Of a stretch of DNA of 19,775 bases, positions 6,919 through 13,917 are shown piece by piece. Position 1 is the first letter of the stretch. The number at the start of each line of letters is the position of its first letter. Source of the DNA: CAIUSP01 sp040375675 (GTDB lineage: Bacteria; Actinomycetota; Thermoleophilia; Solirubrobacterales; 70-9). A model generated the notes under the pieces. That model did not search any database, was not told the DNA's origin, and saw only the letters and a list, made by a program, of their open reading frames with translations. The stretch lies in contig JBEIRY010000029.1 in assembly GCA_040375675.1 (NCBI GenBank), positions 1 to 19,775 on the forward strand, read 5' to 3'. Both the position numbers and the translations under genes were made by a program.

Positions 6919-6942
6919 CGGTTTCAGCAGAAGCAGTTTGAG

Positions 6943-6972
6943 AAACGCCCCTCTCGCATGAGGGGCGTTTTT
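6943..6972 (+). terminator. Rho-independent terminator
   Basis: A perfect 11-bp stem (AAACGCCCCTC at 6943-6953 with GAGGGGCGTTT at 6960-6970), a 6-nt loop (TCGCAT) and a T run (6968-6972). It lies 25 nt after the secreted-protein stop codon, so it ends the aminotransferase/secreted-protein unit. It is the clearest intrinsic terminator in the window. Confidence 0.92.
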
Positions 6973-7009
6973 CGTTCCGCTGCTGACCGCTGCTCGCATA
7001 CGAGCGCAA

Positions 7010-7015
7010 TAGGAT
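7010..7015 (+). promoter_or_regulatory. -10-like hexamer of small membrane protein gene (leaderless type)
   Basis: TAGGAT ends exactly 6 nt before ATG 7022, and no Shine-Dalgarno sequence is present between them. It lies just downstream of the strong terminator, so a fresh promoter is required here. No convincing -35 at standard spacing is seen. Confidence 0.55.
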
Positions 7016-7021
7016 GAACCG

Positions 7022-7312
7022 ATGAGTGACCGACTGAAGGAGATGTGGCGGCGCGGGCAACGTGGCTGGCCGGCTGACAATCCCGTGGTGAAGTTCCCCA
7101 ATGCCCCGCTGCTGGTTGCGATCGCCGCCTGGATCGTGCGGCAACTCACCACGGGCACCGCCTACGACTGGGCGAGTGCGGTCTTCTACGTGGCACTCGC
7201 CTGCTTTGCCTTCTGGGAGCTGATCGACGGCGTGAACAGGTTCTTCCGCATCGGCGGTGCGGTCCTGCTCGTCCTCATCGCCTACTGGCTGGCCCAGGCC
7301 CTCGGGGCCTGA
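7022..7312 (+). CDS. Small membrane protein, three predicted TM segments
   Basis: A 96-residue protein: a basic cytoplasmic-type N-terminus (MSDRLKEMWRRGQRGW), then hydrophobic segments at about 27-43, 49-66 and 75-94. The combination of NPVVKFPNAPLLVAIAAW and a short Trp-rich membrane core looks like small conserved actinobacterial membrane proteins, but I cannot name a family. It starts a plus-strand run; the exporter gene begins 20 nt after its stop. The start is chosen from the -10-like hexamer and the positive-inside N-terminus. Confidence 0.7.
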   Translation: MSDRLKEMWRRGQRGWPADNPVVKFPNAPLLVAIAAWIVRQLTTGTAYDWASAVFYVALACFAFWELIDGVNRFFRIGGAVLLVLIAYWLAQALGA

Positions 7313-7320
7313 ACAGCGAG

Positions 7321-7326
7321 TACCCT
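7321..7326 (+). promoter_or_regulatory. -10-like hexamer of MFS gene (leaderless type)
   Basis: TACCCT ends exactly 6 nt before ATG 7333, with no Shine-Dalgarno sequence. The exporter may therefore have its own leaderless transcript in addition to any read-through from the small membrane protein gene. Confidence 0.45.
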
Positions 7327-7332
7327 CGACCG

Positions 7333-8958
7333 ATGGGCAAGTGGAAGGCGATAGTCGCGATCTCGCTGGCGCAGTTCGTGATGGTGCTCGACACCACCGT
7401 GATGAACGTGTCTCTGGAGCAGGTGGTGACTGATCTCGACACCACCGTCGCCAACATCCAGCTTGCGATCACCTTCTACACGCTGACCATGGCCGCGCTG
7501 ATGCTCACCGGTGGTCGCCTTGGTGGCATCTGGGGAAGGCTCCGCACCTACAAGATCGGCGCGGTCGTCTACGGGATCGGCTCCATGCTCACCGCCCTGG
7601 CGCCCAACCTGACGGCTCTGCTGATCGGATGGTCTTTCGTCGAGGCGATGGGTGCGGCGCTGATCATCCCAGCGACCATGGCGCTGACCGCCAGCAACTA
7701 CCACGGGCGCGATCGCGCGATCGCCTACGGGATCCTCGGCGGGATCAGCGCCGCCGGCGCAGCAGCCGGACCGCTGATCGGCGGGTTCGTAACCGAGTAC
7801 GCATCTTGGCGCTACGTCTTCGCGGCAGAGACCGTGATCATGCTCGGCCTGCTCGTCACCGCTGGCGCGATCAAGGACGCAAAGGTCACAGGCACGGAGA
7901 GCCTCGATGTCCCGAGTGTCGTGCTGTCTGCATCGGGGCTGGGGATCTTCGTCTACGCGATCCTGCGCTCGAGTGTGTGGGGATGGATCACCCCGACCGG
8001 GAACGGACCCACTCTGTTCGGACTTTCGCTCGTCCCCTACCTGGCTGCGCTCGGTTTGCTGATCCTCGCCTTCTTCTTGAGGCGCCAGGAAAAGCTCGAG
8101 CGAGACGGAAAGCAGCCATTGCTACCCAGCAAGTTGCTGAAGATCGCGCAGCTCAAAGGGGGCTTGGTCATGCTCTCGGTCCAACAGCTGGTGCTGGCAG
8201 GGACCTTCTTCGTCATACCCGTCTACCTGCAGATCGTCCTCGGCAAGGGGGCTCTGGAAACCGGTGTGAACATCCTCCCCCTTGCGATCGGCGTGATCAT
8301 CTTCTCTCTGCTCGGCGCAAGGGCATCGGGCCTCTACTCGCCCAGAGCGATCGTGAGGGTTGGATTGGCAATCCTCTTCGTCGGCATCCTCACCATCCTC
8401 GGATCGGTTGGCTCGAATCCCGACTCGACCTGGTTCCTGGTCGGGATGGGCCTGTTCGGCGCCGGCATAGGGCTGGGCATCTCACAACTCGGCAACACGA
8501 TCATGTCGGCTGCACCGCAAAAGAACGCGAGCGAGGCCGGAGGCTTGCAAGGGACCGCCAACAACCTCGGGATGGCGCTGGGGACCGCGCTGATCGGTTC
8601 CGTCTTGCTGACAGGTCTCACCGCTTCGCTCAACAGCGCGATCCAGGACGATCAGAGGATCTCCGCCGAGGTCAAGCAAGAGGTCGCCAAGTCGACCAAA
8701 CAGGCGCCGGTTATCACCACAGAAGACGCAAAGAAGGAGCTTCAGAAGACATCGCTTTCGGCGAGCGAGCAGCAGGCTGTGCTCGACGACTACGAGCAAT
8801 CGATGATCAATGCGCTGAAGCGGGCGTTCGGGGTAGCCGCCCTGATCGCGCTCATCGCCCTCTGGTTCGTGCGCTTTCTTCCCGACAAGCCACTGGTCGC
8901 TGCAAAGAAGGCAGCGCGCGCGCCACCTAAGCGCAAGGCTCGCACAGCGCGCGCCTGA
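7333..8958 (+). CDS. DHA2-family MFS exporter (EmrB/QacA type)
   Basis: A 541-residue, very hydrophobic protein of the length expected for 14-TM drug:H+ antiporters. TM1 carries the DHA2 signature LDTTVMNVSL with Asp20. Motif A (GGRLGGIWGRLRTY) is at 60-73 in the TM2-3 loop. The antiporter motif C is in TM5, with G146-P147 in AAGPLIGG. A long charged segment (about 438-485) precedes the last membrane helix, as is common in actinobacterial members, and the C-terminus is strongly basic (KKAARAPPKRKARTARA). The likely role is proton-driven efflux of a small hydrophobic or cationic compound across the cytoplasmic membrane; the substrate is unknown. No TetR-type regulator is adjacent. The GH10 xylanase follows after about 24-39 nt, depending on its start. 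Confidence 0.9.
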   Translation: MGKWKAIVAISLAQFVMVLDTTVMNVSLEQVVTDLDTTVANIQLAITFYTLTMAALMLTGGRLGGIWGRLRTYKIGAVVYGIGSMLTALAPNLTALLIGWSFVEAMGAALIIPATMALTASNYHGRDRAIAYGILGGISAAGAAAGPLIGGFVTEYASWRYVFAAETVIMLGLLVTAGAIKDAKVTGTESLDVPSVVLSASGLGIFVYAILRSSVWGWITPTGNGPTLFGLSLVPYLAALGLLILAFFLRRQEKLERDGKQPLLPSKLLKIAQLKGGLVMLSVQQLVLAGTFFVIPVYLQIVLGKGALETGVNILPLAIGVIIFSLLGARASGLYSPRAIVRVGLAILFVGILTILGSVGSNPDSTWFLVGMGLFGAGIGLGISQLGNTIMSAAPQKNASEAGGLQGTANNLGMALGTALIGSVLLTGLTASLNSAIQDDQRISAEVKQEVAKSTKQAPVITTEDAKKELQKTSLSASEQQAVLDDYEQSMINALKRAFGVAALIALIALWFVRFLPDKPLVAAKKAARAPPKRKARTARA

Positions 8959-8982
8959 CCTCGCAACCAATGGCAAGGTGAG

Positions 8983-10251
8983 GTGTTGGATAAGACGATG
9001 CGCAGCCTGAGAGACAATCCGATTCGACTGCGGGCTCTTGCAGCAGCCACAGGGCTGGCTGCCACCCTCGCAGCGGCCTCGCTCTTGCCGGGAGGACTCG
9101 CCGTCTCCACCGACGACTCTGATGCGGCCTCATGCCGTGTCAAGCCTGCCGCAACGGCATGCGCTCTCAAGTGGGCCGGCAGGAGATCGGGGATCGCCAT
9201 CGGTGCCTCGATCTCGCAAGGCGTCCCTGAGCAACAGCGCAATGACATCCTCGCCCACTTCACCGCAGTCACTGATGAAAACGCCTTCAAATGGTCGTCG
9301 ATGGAGCCGAGTCAGGGAAACATCGACTTCACCGACACCGATGCCTTAGTCGAGTGGGCAAACGCCAGCGGTCTGCGGCTGAGGGCCCACACGCTGTTCT
9401 GGCACCGCTACCAGACCCCGTCGTGGGTGACCAACGCGATCAACGGCTCGAGCGATCCAGCGGCAACCCTGAGGAGCCTGATGGATCAGCGAGTCGAGCA
9501 GGTCGTGGGCAGATACAAGGGACGAGTGAAGATCTACGACGTGGTCAACGAGCCGCTCGAGACCTTCGGACCGGGTTGGGACACCACCGACTCGGTCGTC
9601 TCCAAGGCGAACTTCTTCTACCTCGCTCTGGGCGAGCGCTACATCGACCATGCATTCCGGGCCGTCCACTCGACCGACCCCAAGGCGAAGCTCTTCCTCA
9701 ACGAGACCGTCTGGAACCCGACGCTTGGTGACCCGAAAGCCGACGCCTTCCTGGGTTTGGTCAAACGCCTGAAGCGCCGCGGGGTACCGATCGACGGAGT
9801 CGGTCTGCAAACGCACGGGATGTTCGGCCTGGCGCCGCCGAGCTTTCCAGGGTCTACAGCGAGTTTCCGCAAGTACATGGAGGCGCTCGGCAAGCTCGGG
9901 GTGAAGGTCGAGATCACCGAGCTGGATGTGGCCCTTCCGCTGATCGGAGATGTTGCCGACCCGCTGGCTGAGCAGGCGAAGGTCTACCGGCGGGTCGTCG
10001 ATGCCTGTGCTCAGACCAGAGCCTGCACCGGCGTGACCACCTGGAACATTCGCGACAGCGACACCTGGCTCGACACATTTGCCTTTACCTCGGGCAATGC
10101 GCCGAACCTTCCATTGCTGCTCGACGGCGAAGGCAACCCCAAGCCGGCCTACCAAGCCGTGAAGCAGTCGCTCTTGCGCCGATGCGGACAGCGATGGGCT
10201 CTCAACCGCAAGCGCCCGACGAGGGCCTGCTCGGTCCACTGGCCGCGCTAG
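8983..10251 (+). CDS. Secreted GH10 endo-1,4-beta-xylanase
   Basis: A 422-residue protein with a signal peptide (basic RSLRDNPIRLR, then an Ala/Leu core), followed by a single GH10 domain from about residue 60 to 395. Characteristic strands are visible: NAFKWSSMEPSQGNIDFTDTD, LRLRAHTLFWH, acid/base Glu190 in DVVNEPLE, LFLNE, GVGLQTHG, nucleophile Glu313 in VEITELDV, and TTWNIRDSDTWL. It would hydrolyse internal beta-1,4 xylosidic bonds of plant hemicellulose outside the cell. There is no carbohydrate-binding module. The start is ambiguous. GTG 8983 has AAGG upstream; ATG 8998 (five residues later) has TTGGAT ending 6 nt before it, resembling the leaderless pattern of neighbours, and gives a cleaner signal peptide. 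The heliorhodopsin gene starts 12 nt after the stop. Confidence 0.92.
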   Translation: MLDKTMRSLRDNPIRLRALAAATGLAATLAAASLLPGGLAVSTDDSDAASCRVKPAATACALKWAGRRSGIAIGASISQGVPEQQRNDILAHFTAVTDENAFKWSSMEPSQGNIDFTDTDALVEWANASGLRLRAHTLFWHRYQTPSWVTNAINGSSDPAATLRSLMDQRVEQVVGRYKGRVKIYDVVNEPLETFGPGWDTTDSVVSKANFFYLALGERYIDHAFRAVHSTDPKAKLFLNETVWNPTLGDPKADAFLGLVKRLKRRGVPIDGVGLQTHGMFGLAPPSFPGSTASFRKYMEALGKLGVKVEITELDVALPLIGDVADPLAEQAKVYRRVVDACAQTRACTGVTTWNIRDSDTWLDTFAFTSGNAPNLPLLLDGEGNPKPAYQAVKQSLLRRCGQRWALNRKRPTRACSVHWPR

Positions 10252-10254
10252 GCT
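10249..10254 (+). promoter_or_regulatory. -10-like hexamer overlapping the xylanase stop, upstream of heliorhodopsin
   Basis: TAGGCT begins with the xylanase TAG stop codon and ends 9 nt before the heliorhodopsin ATG at 10264. There is no Shine-Dalgarno sequence in the 12-nt gap. A transcript started here would have a leader of about three bases at most. The spacing is looser than at the other leaderless-type genes, so confidence is lower. Confidence 0.35.
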
Positions 10255-10263
10255 GCACTCTCG

Positions 10264-11055
10264 ATGGCAAAGGCGAAGAAGAAGGCGGCTACCAAGGGGC
10301 AGAAGCTCGCCCGTCTGCACCGCCTGAACCTGATCGCGACGGTCTTCTTTGCCGCCCAGGTCGTGGTGATTCTCGTCTTGGCCCAGCCGGCCAAGCTGCC
10401 GGTGCTGGGCTCTTATCTGCTCGACGCCCCCGGAAGTGGCAAATACGGGTCGACGAACCTCTTCGATCTGCGGATCGACTGGATGGTGGGCCTCTTCCTG
10501 CTGCTTGCAGCGGTGGACCACTTCGCCGTAGGCACCTTCGGACGCAAGTGGTACGAGAAGAACATCGCCAAGGGAGTCAACCCCGCGCGCTGGTGGGAGT
10601 ACTCGATCAGCGCCTCGATCATGGTGGTCTTGATCGCGATGCTCGCCGGCGCCAGCAATGTGGTCGCCCTGCTGATGATGTTCGGCGCCAACGCCGCAAT
10701 GATCCTCTTCGGCCTGGTGATGGAGCGCGCCAACATCGGCAGCCGAAAGGTCGACTGGACTCCGTTCATCTGGGGTTGCGTGATCGGCGCGGTGCCCTGG
10801 ATCGGAATCGCTATCCAGCTCGCTCTCTCGCAAGAAAACGGCGACGGCGTTCCCGGCTTCGTGTACGGGATCTTCGTGTCGCTGTTCATCCTCTTCAACA
10901 CCTTCGCGGTGAACATGTGGCTCGGCTACCGCGGCAAGGGTCGCTGGAAGGACCCGCTGTTCGTAGAGCTCGTCTACGTGATCCTCAGCTTCACCGCCAA
11001 GACCGTCCTCGCCTGGCAGGTCTACGCCGGCTCGCTTGCCGGTACAGCTGCCTGA
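10264..11055 (+). CDS. Heliorhodopsin (type III microbial rhodopsin, HeR)
   Basis: A 263-residue seven-helix membrane protein. The N-terminus is strongly basic (MAKAKKKAATKGQK), placing it in the cytoplasm, as in heliorhodopsins and opposite to type I rhodopsins. Approximate helices: 21-42, 71-92, 109-130, 134-154, 163-185, 196-217 and 232-256. TM3 contains RWWEYSISASIMVVLIAML with the probable Schiff-base counterion Glu112. TM7 contains VILSFTAKTVLAWQVYAG with retinal lysine Lys246. The Glu-to-Lys distance (134) equals that between E107 and K241 in the reference HeR 48C12. The long TM1-TM2 loop (about 43-70) matches the extracellular dimerisation loop. Heliorhodopsins are photoreceptors with long photocycles, mostly not ion pumps. 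No retinal-synthesis gene is in the window. The gene is 12 nt downstream of the xylanase and convergent with YqgE (1-nt gap). Confidence 0.92.
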   Translation: MAKAKKKAATKGQKLARLHRLNLIATVFFAAQVVVILVLAQPAKLPVLGSYLLDAPGSGKYGSTNLFDLRIDWMVGLFLLLAAVDHFAVGTFGRKWYEKNIAKGVNPARWWEYSISASIMVVLIAMLAGASNVVALLMMFGANAAMILFGLVMERANIGSRKVDWTPFIWGCVIGAVPWIGIAIQLALSQENGDGVPGFVYGIFVSLFILFNTFAVNMWLGYRGKGRWKDPLFVELVYVILSFTAKTVLAWQVYAGSLAGTAA

Positions 11056-11056
11056 A

Positions 11057-11581
11057 TCAGTTCACCGACGGGTCGTCCGGCAAACGCGCGAGCAGTTCGT
11101 ACTCGCCTCCAAGCCGGCTCAGAACCTCTGACCAGAGATCCCCGTCGGAGAAGGGGTCGTCCGGCACCGGCTCAGTGACTATCCACCCCTCCTCCTCTAT
11201 CTCCGCATCCAGCTGCCCAGGCGACCAACCGGCATAGCCGGCGAATATGCGGAAGCGCTCCAGCTCGATCTCTTTTTCGAGATCGACCATCCCGACCGAT
11301 TCGACGATTCGCCGCTCGGACTCGGACACATCTTCGAACTCACCGATACAGGTCAGAGCGTTCGGGGAGACTGGTCCTCCGAGAAAGATCCTGTGATCCG
11401 ATCCCAGCCTTTCTGCGAGCTCCGGGATCGTGTCGCCGAGGACCGTTCCAGACGGCTGGTTGAGCGTGATGCCAAAGGCGCCCTCATCGTTGTGTTCGAC
11501 CACCAGCACCACAGACCTGCGGAAGAAGTCCCCGATCTCCGGCGAGGCGACGAGGAGTTTTCCGGCAACCGATTCGGCCAT
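11057..11581 (-). CDS. yqgE: YqgE/AlgH family (UPF0301) protein
   Basis: The protein has the full AlgH/YqgE pattern: GKLLVASPEIGDFFRRSVVLVVEHNDEGAFGITLNQPSG near the start, RIFLGGPVSPNAL in the middle, and FRIFAGYAGWSPGQLDAEIEEEGWIVTEP toward the end. From ATG 11581 it is 174 residues, close to the family norm. An upstream GTG at 11599 would add MRGLAA. I prefer the ATG because family members begin just before the GKLL block and GAGG lies about 10 nt upstream of it. The molecular function of this family is unsettled; AlgH was first noted in alginate regulation in Pseudomonas. The gene is tail-to-tail with heliorhodopsin and head-to-head with the GST-like gene, so it separates the two light-related genes. 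Confidence 0.9.
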   Translation of the reverse strand: MAESVAGKLLVASPEIGDFFRRSVVLVVEHNDEGAFGITLNQPSGTVLGDTIPELAERLGSDHRIFLGGPVSPNALTCIGEFEDVSESERRIVESVGMVDLEKEIELERFRIFAGYAGWSPGQLDAEIEEEGWIVTEPVPDDPFSDGDLWSEVLSRLGGEYELLARLPDDPSVN

Positions 11582-11602
11582 CGCCGCTAAGCCTCGCACA
11601 GG

Positions 11603-11608
11603 TAGTCT
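11603..11608 (+). promoter_or_regulatory. -10-like hexamer of GST-like gene (leaderless type)
   Basis: TAGTCT ends exactly 6 nt before the GTG start at 11615, with no Shine-Dalgarno sequence. It lies in the short divergent region shared with yqgE, so it probably starts the GST/photolyase transcript. Confidence 0.5.
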
Positions 11609-11614
11609 GAACGG

Positions 11615-12403
11615 GTGGCCGAGAACTCCTCAGGCAAAGGATCCGCACCGCAAGTGAAGCTCTACGGCTTCGTTCTCTCGCATCCGGTGACCACGGTTCG
11701 CCTCGCCTTAGAGCGAAAGGGCATCGACTTCGAGCAGGTGAATCTCACCGTCGGACTCCACGCCACCCAGTTGCGCGCACTTGGATTCCCCAGAGGGACC
11801 GTGCCCGCAATGAAAATCGACGGGCAGAAGATCCAGGGTTCGCGCGAGATCATGCGCGCGCTCGAGGAGATCCAGCCCGAGCCGCGGCTCTTTCCTGCAG
11901 ACCCATCTCTGCGCATCGCCGTGGAAGATGCCGAGCGCTGGGGCGAGGAAACCCTTCAGCCGATCCCGCGCAGACTGTTCCGCTATGTCGCGAGTACCGA
12001 TGCGTCGGTACGAGAGACCGTGGCCAGGCGCGAGGGCCTCCCCGCGCCGAAGTTGGCGGCTCGAGCCACTGCGCCGTTGACCAAGCGAATGGCCGCCAAG
12101 GTCGGAGCCGACGCCGAGCAGGTCCGAGCCGACATGAGCGCACTGCCCGGGCTGATCAGGCGAATCGAGCAGATGCTGAAAGACGGAATCATCGGAGGCG
12201 AAGAGCCGAACGCAGCCGACTTCCAGATTGCCCCGACGATCCGGGTGTTGATGAATATGGAAGACACCGCTCCGATCATCATCGGCAGCCCTGTCGAGTC
12301 ATGGGCAAAGGGCTTGGTGGCTGACTACCCGACAGGACTTCCCGCAAAACTGCCTGCCGACTGGACCGCACCGCTACGCGACGCAGCTGCACAACGCGCC
12401 TGA
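11615..12403 (+). CDS. Glutathione S-transferase-like protein
   Basis: A 262-residue protein. Residues 14-90 form a thioredoxin-like GST N-terminal domain: KLYGFVLSHPVTTVRLALERKGIDFEQVNL, then RGTVPAMKIDGQKIQGSREIMRALEE with the cis-proline (VPAM) and the Ser-Arg pair of the glutathione gamma-glutamyl site. The active-site position in the first loop is Ser22 in LSHP. An all-helical C-terminal domain follows (about 100-230), ending in a typical ADFQIAPTIRVLMNM block. It could conjugate or reduce small electrophiles or peroxides. Most actinobacteria use mycothiol rather than glutathione, so the thiol partner is uncertain. The GTG start at 11615 is preferred because of the adjacent -10-like hexamer. 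The photolyase gene begins 8 nt after its stop, consistent with co-transcription. Confidence 0.82.
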   Translation: MAENSSGKGSAPQVKLYGFVLSHPVTTVRLALERKGIDFEQVNLTVGLHATQLRALGFPRGTVPAMKIDGQKIQGSREIMRALEEIQPEPRLFPADPSLRIAVEDAERWGEETLQPIPRRLFRYVASTDASVRETVARREGLPAPKLAARATAPLTKRMAAKVGADAEQVRADMSALPGLIRRIEQMLKDGIIGGEEPNAADFQIAPTIRVLMNMEDTAPIIIGSPVESWAKGLVADYPTGLPAKLPADWTAPLRDAAAQRA

Positions 12404-12411
12404 GATAGACG

Positions 12412-13914
12412 ATGTCGGGCCGCACTGCCTGGGTTCTGGCCGACCAGCTTTCACCCGATAACCCTGCTCTGGAGGGGGCAGACCGTCTGCTGATGATCGA
12501 AGCCCGGAAACGACCGGGCAAGGTGACGTTCCACCGGCAAAAGCTCCATCTGGTCTGGTCGGCGATGCGTCACTTCGCCGCCGAGCAGCAAGAACGTGGC
12601 CTCGAGGTGGACTACCGCTTCGCCGAATCGCTTTCGAAAGGACTGAGGCAGCATTTAGAGGAGTTCGAGCCCGAATCTGTCGCGCTGCTGGAACCCAACA
12701 CTCTTGGTGTCGGAGAGAGGCTCAGTTCACTCGATCAGCGGGTAGAGGTGATCGACGGCTGTCTCTTCCTCACCGATCCGGCTGAGTTCGCAGAGTGGGC
12801 GAGCGGCCGAAAGCAACTTCGGATGGAGAACTTCTACCGGGATCAGCGACGCAGATACGGACTGCTGATGGACGGAGATGACCCTGCGGGCGGCGAATGG
12901 AACTTCGATCCCGAAAACCGCAAGCCACCCCCTGCCGACGAGCGGGCACCAAAGCCGTACCGCCCGCGCGAAGACGAGATCGATGCAGCGGTGAGGAAGG
13001 ACCTCGATCAGTTGACCGACGAGATCGAGACGGTCGGCTCAGACGGCAAGCGGATCTTCCCCGCAACCCGCGCCGAGGCCAAACGGGCTCTCGCAACGTT
13101 TTGCGAAAAGCGCCTGCCGTGGTTCGGGCCATACCAAGACGCAATGGTCGATGGAGAGCGATTCATGTGGCATGCGTTGATCTCGAGCTCGCTCAACCTC
13201 GGTCTGCTCGACCCACTCGAGTGCGCCGAGGCCGCAGAGCGCGAGTACCGAGCCGGCAACGCCCCCATCGCATCGGTCGAAGGATTCATCCGCCAGGTGA
13301 TCGGCTGGCGGGAGTACGTCTGGGGCATGTATCGCCTGCGAGGGGCAGAGATGCGAGGTGAGAACGCCCTAAATGCAGATGGCGACCTGCCTGCCGCGGT
13401 CGCGGAGCTCGACCCGTCTGGCACCGAGATGGCGTGCCTTTCGGATGTGCTTTCCGGAATCGATCAAACCGCATACGGCCACCACATCGAGCGGCTGATG
13501 GTGCTCGGCAATCTGATGCTCACCGCAGGGGTCGAGCCGCTGACAGCCACCGATTGGTTCCACGGCTCCTTCATCGACGGCTACGAGTGGGTGATGGCGC
13601 CGAACGTGATCGGGATGGCCCTATGGGCCGACGGCGGGAAGATGATGTCGAAGCCCTACGCGGCCACCGGCGCTTACGTGAACCGCATGTCCACCTACTG
13701 CCCGTCGTGTCGCTACGACCCGAAGAAGCGAGCTGGTAACGATGCCTGCCCGCTCACCACTCTCTACTGGGACTTCCTCGATCGCAATCGGGAGATTCTC
13801 GGCGCCAACCCGCGGATGACTTTGCAGGTGAGAAACCTCGATCGGATCGATGGCGCGGAGATGGACGCGATCCGCGATCAGGCGAAGCGCCTTCGCAAAT
13901 CCTTCAGCGCCTAG
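12412..13914 (+). CDS. Iron-sulfur bacterial cryptochrome/photolyase (FeS-BCP, PhrB-like)
   Basis: A 500-residue protein of the photolyase-related clade that carries a [4Fe-4S] cluster, with near full-length agreement. The N-terminal Rossmann domain begins TAWVLADQLSPDNPAL, the standard opening of this clade. The C-terminal FAD domain includes FIRQVIGWREYVWGMY, LMVLGNLMLTAGVEP, DWFHGSFIDGYEWVMAPNVIGMA and SKPYAATGAYVNRMS. Four cysteines fit the cluster ligands: Cys342, Cys430, Cys433 and Cys446. Their spacing (88, 3, 13) equals that of C350, C438, C441 and C454 in Agrobacterium PhrB. PhrB repairs (6-4) photoproducts with blue light and FAD, using a lumazine antenna; that activity is inferred here. 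The gene is 8 nt downstream of the GST-like gene, and its TAG stop overlaps the -10-like hexamer of the dehydrogenase gene. Confidence 0.93.
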   Translation: MSGRTAWVLADQLSPDNPALEGADRLLMIEARKRPGKVTFHRQKLHLVWSAMRHFAAEQQERGLEVDYRFAESLSKGLRQHLEEFEPESVALLEPNTLGVGERLSSLDQRVEVIDGCLFLTDPAEFAEWASGRKQLRMENFYRDQRRRYGLLMDGDDPAGGEWNFDPENRKPPPADERAPKPYRPREDEIDAAVRKDLDQLTDEIETVGSDGKRIFPATRAEAKRALATFCEKRLPWFGPYQDAMVDGERFMWHALISSSLNLGLLDPLECAEAAEREYRAGNAPIASVEGFIRQVIGWREYVWGMYRLRGAEMRGENALNADGDLPAAVAELDPSGTEMACLSDVLSGIDQTAYGHHIERLMVLGNLMLTAGVEPLTATDWFHGSFIDGYEWVMAPNVIGMALWADGGKMMSKPYAATGAYVNRMSTYCPSCRYDPKKRAGNDACPLTTLYWDFLDRNREILGANPRMTLQVRNLDRIDGAEMDAIRDQAKRLRKSFSA

Positions 13915-13917
13915 TAT
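13912..13917 (+). promoter_or_regulatory. -10-like hexamer of SDR gene, overlapping photolyase stop
   Basis: TAGTAT begins with the photolyase TAG stop and ends exactly 6 nt before ATG 13924. There is no Shine-Dalgarno sequence. The dehydrogenase could thus be expressed as a leaderless message independently of the photolyase. Confidence 0.5.

Noticed and set aside
7629..8930. A 433-codon plus-strand frame inside the MFS gene.
   Set aside because: Extremely Arg/Asp-rich with no hydrophobic pattern; it is the out-of-frame reading of the transporter.
9346..10833. A 495-codon minus-strand open frame spanning the xylanase and heliorhodopsin genes.
   Set aside because: It crosses two well-supported plus-strand genes and is rich in Arg, His, Asp and Gln with no domain; it arises from codon bias on the opposite strand.
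10264..11055. The seven-helix protein as a type I proton-pumping rhodopsin.
   Set aside because: The basic cytoplasmic N-terminus, the Glu counterion in RWWEYS and the SFTAKTVLAWQ TM7 signature fit heliorhodopsin; the DTE/DTD-type TM3 pump motif is absent.
11582..11599. GTG 11599 as the start of yqgE.
   Set aside because: It adds six residues before the usual family start, and ATG 11581 has GAGG at acceptable distance; the upstream start remains possible but less likely.
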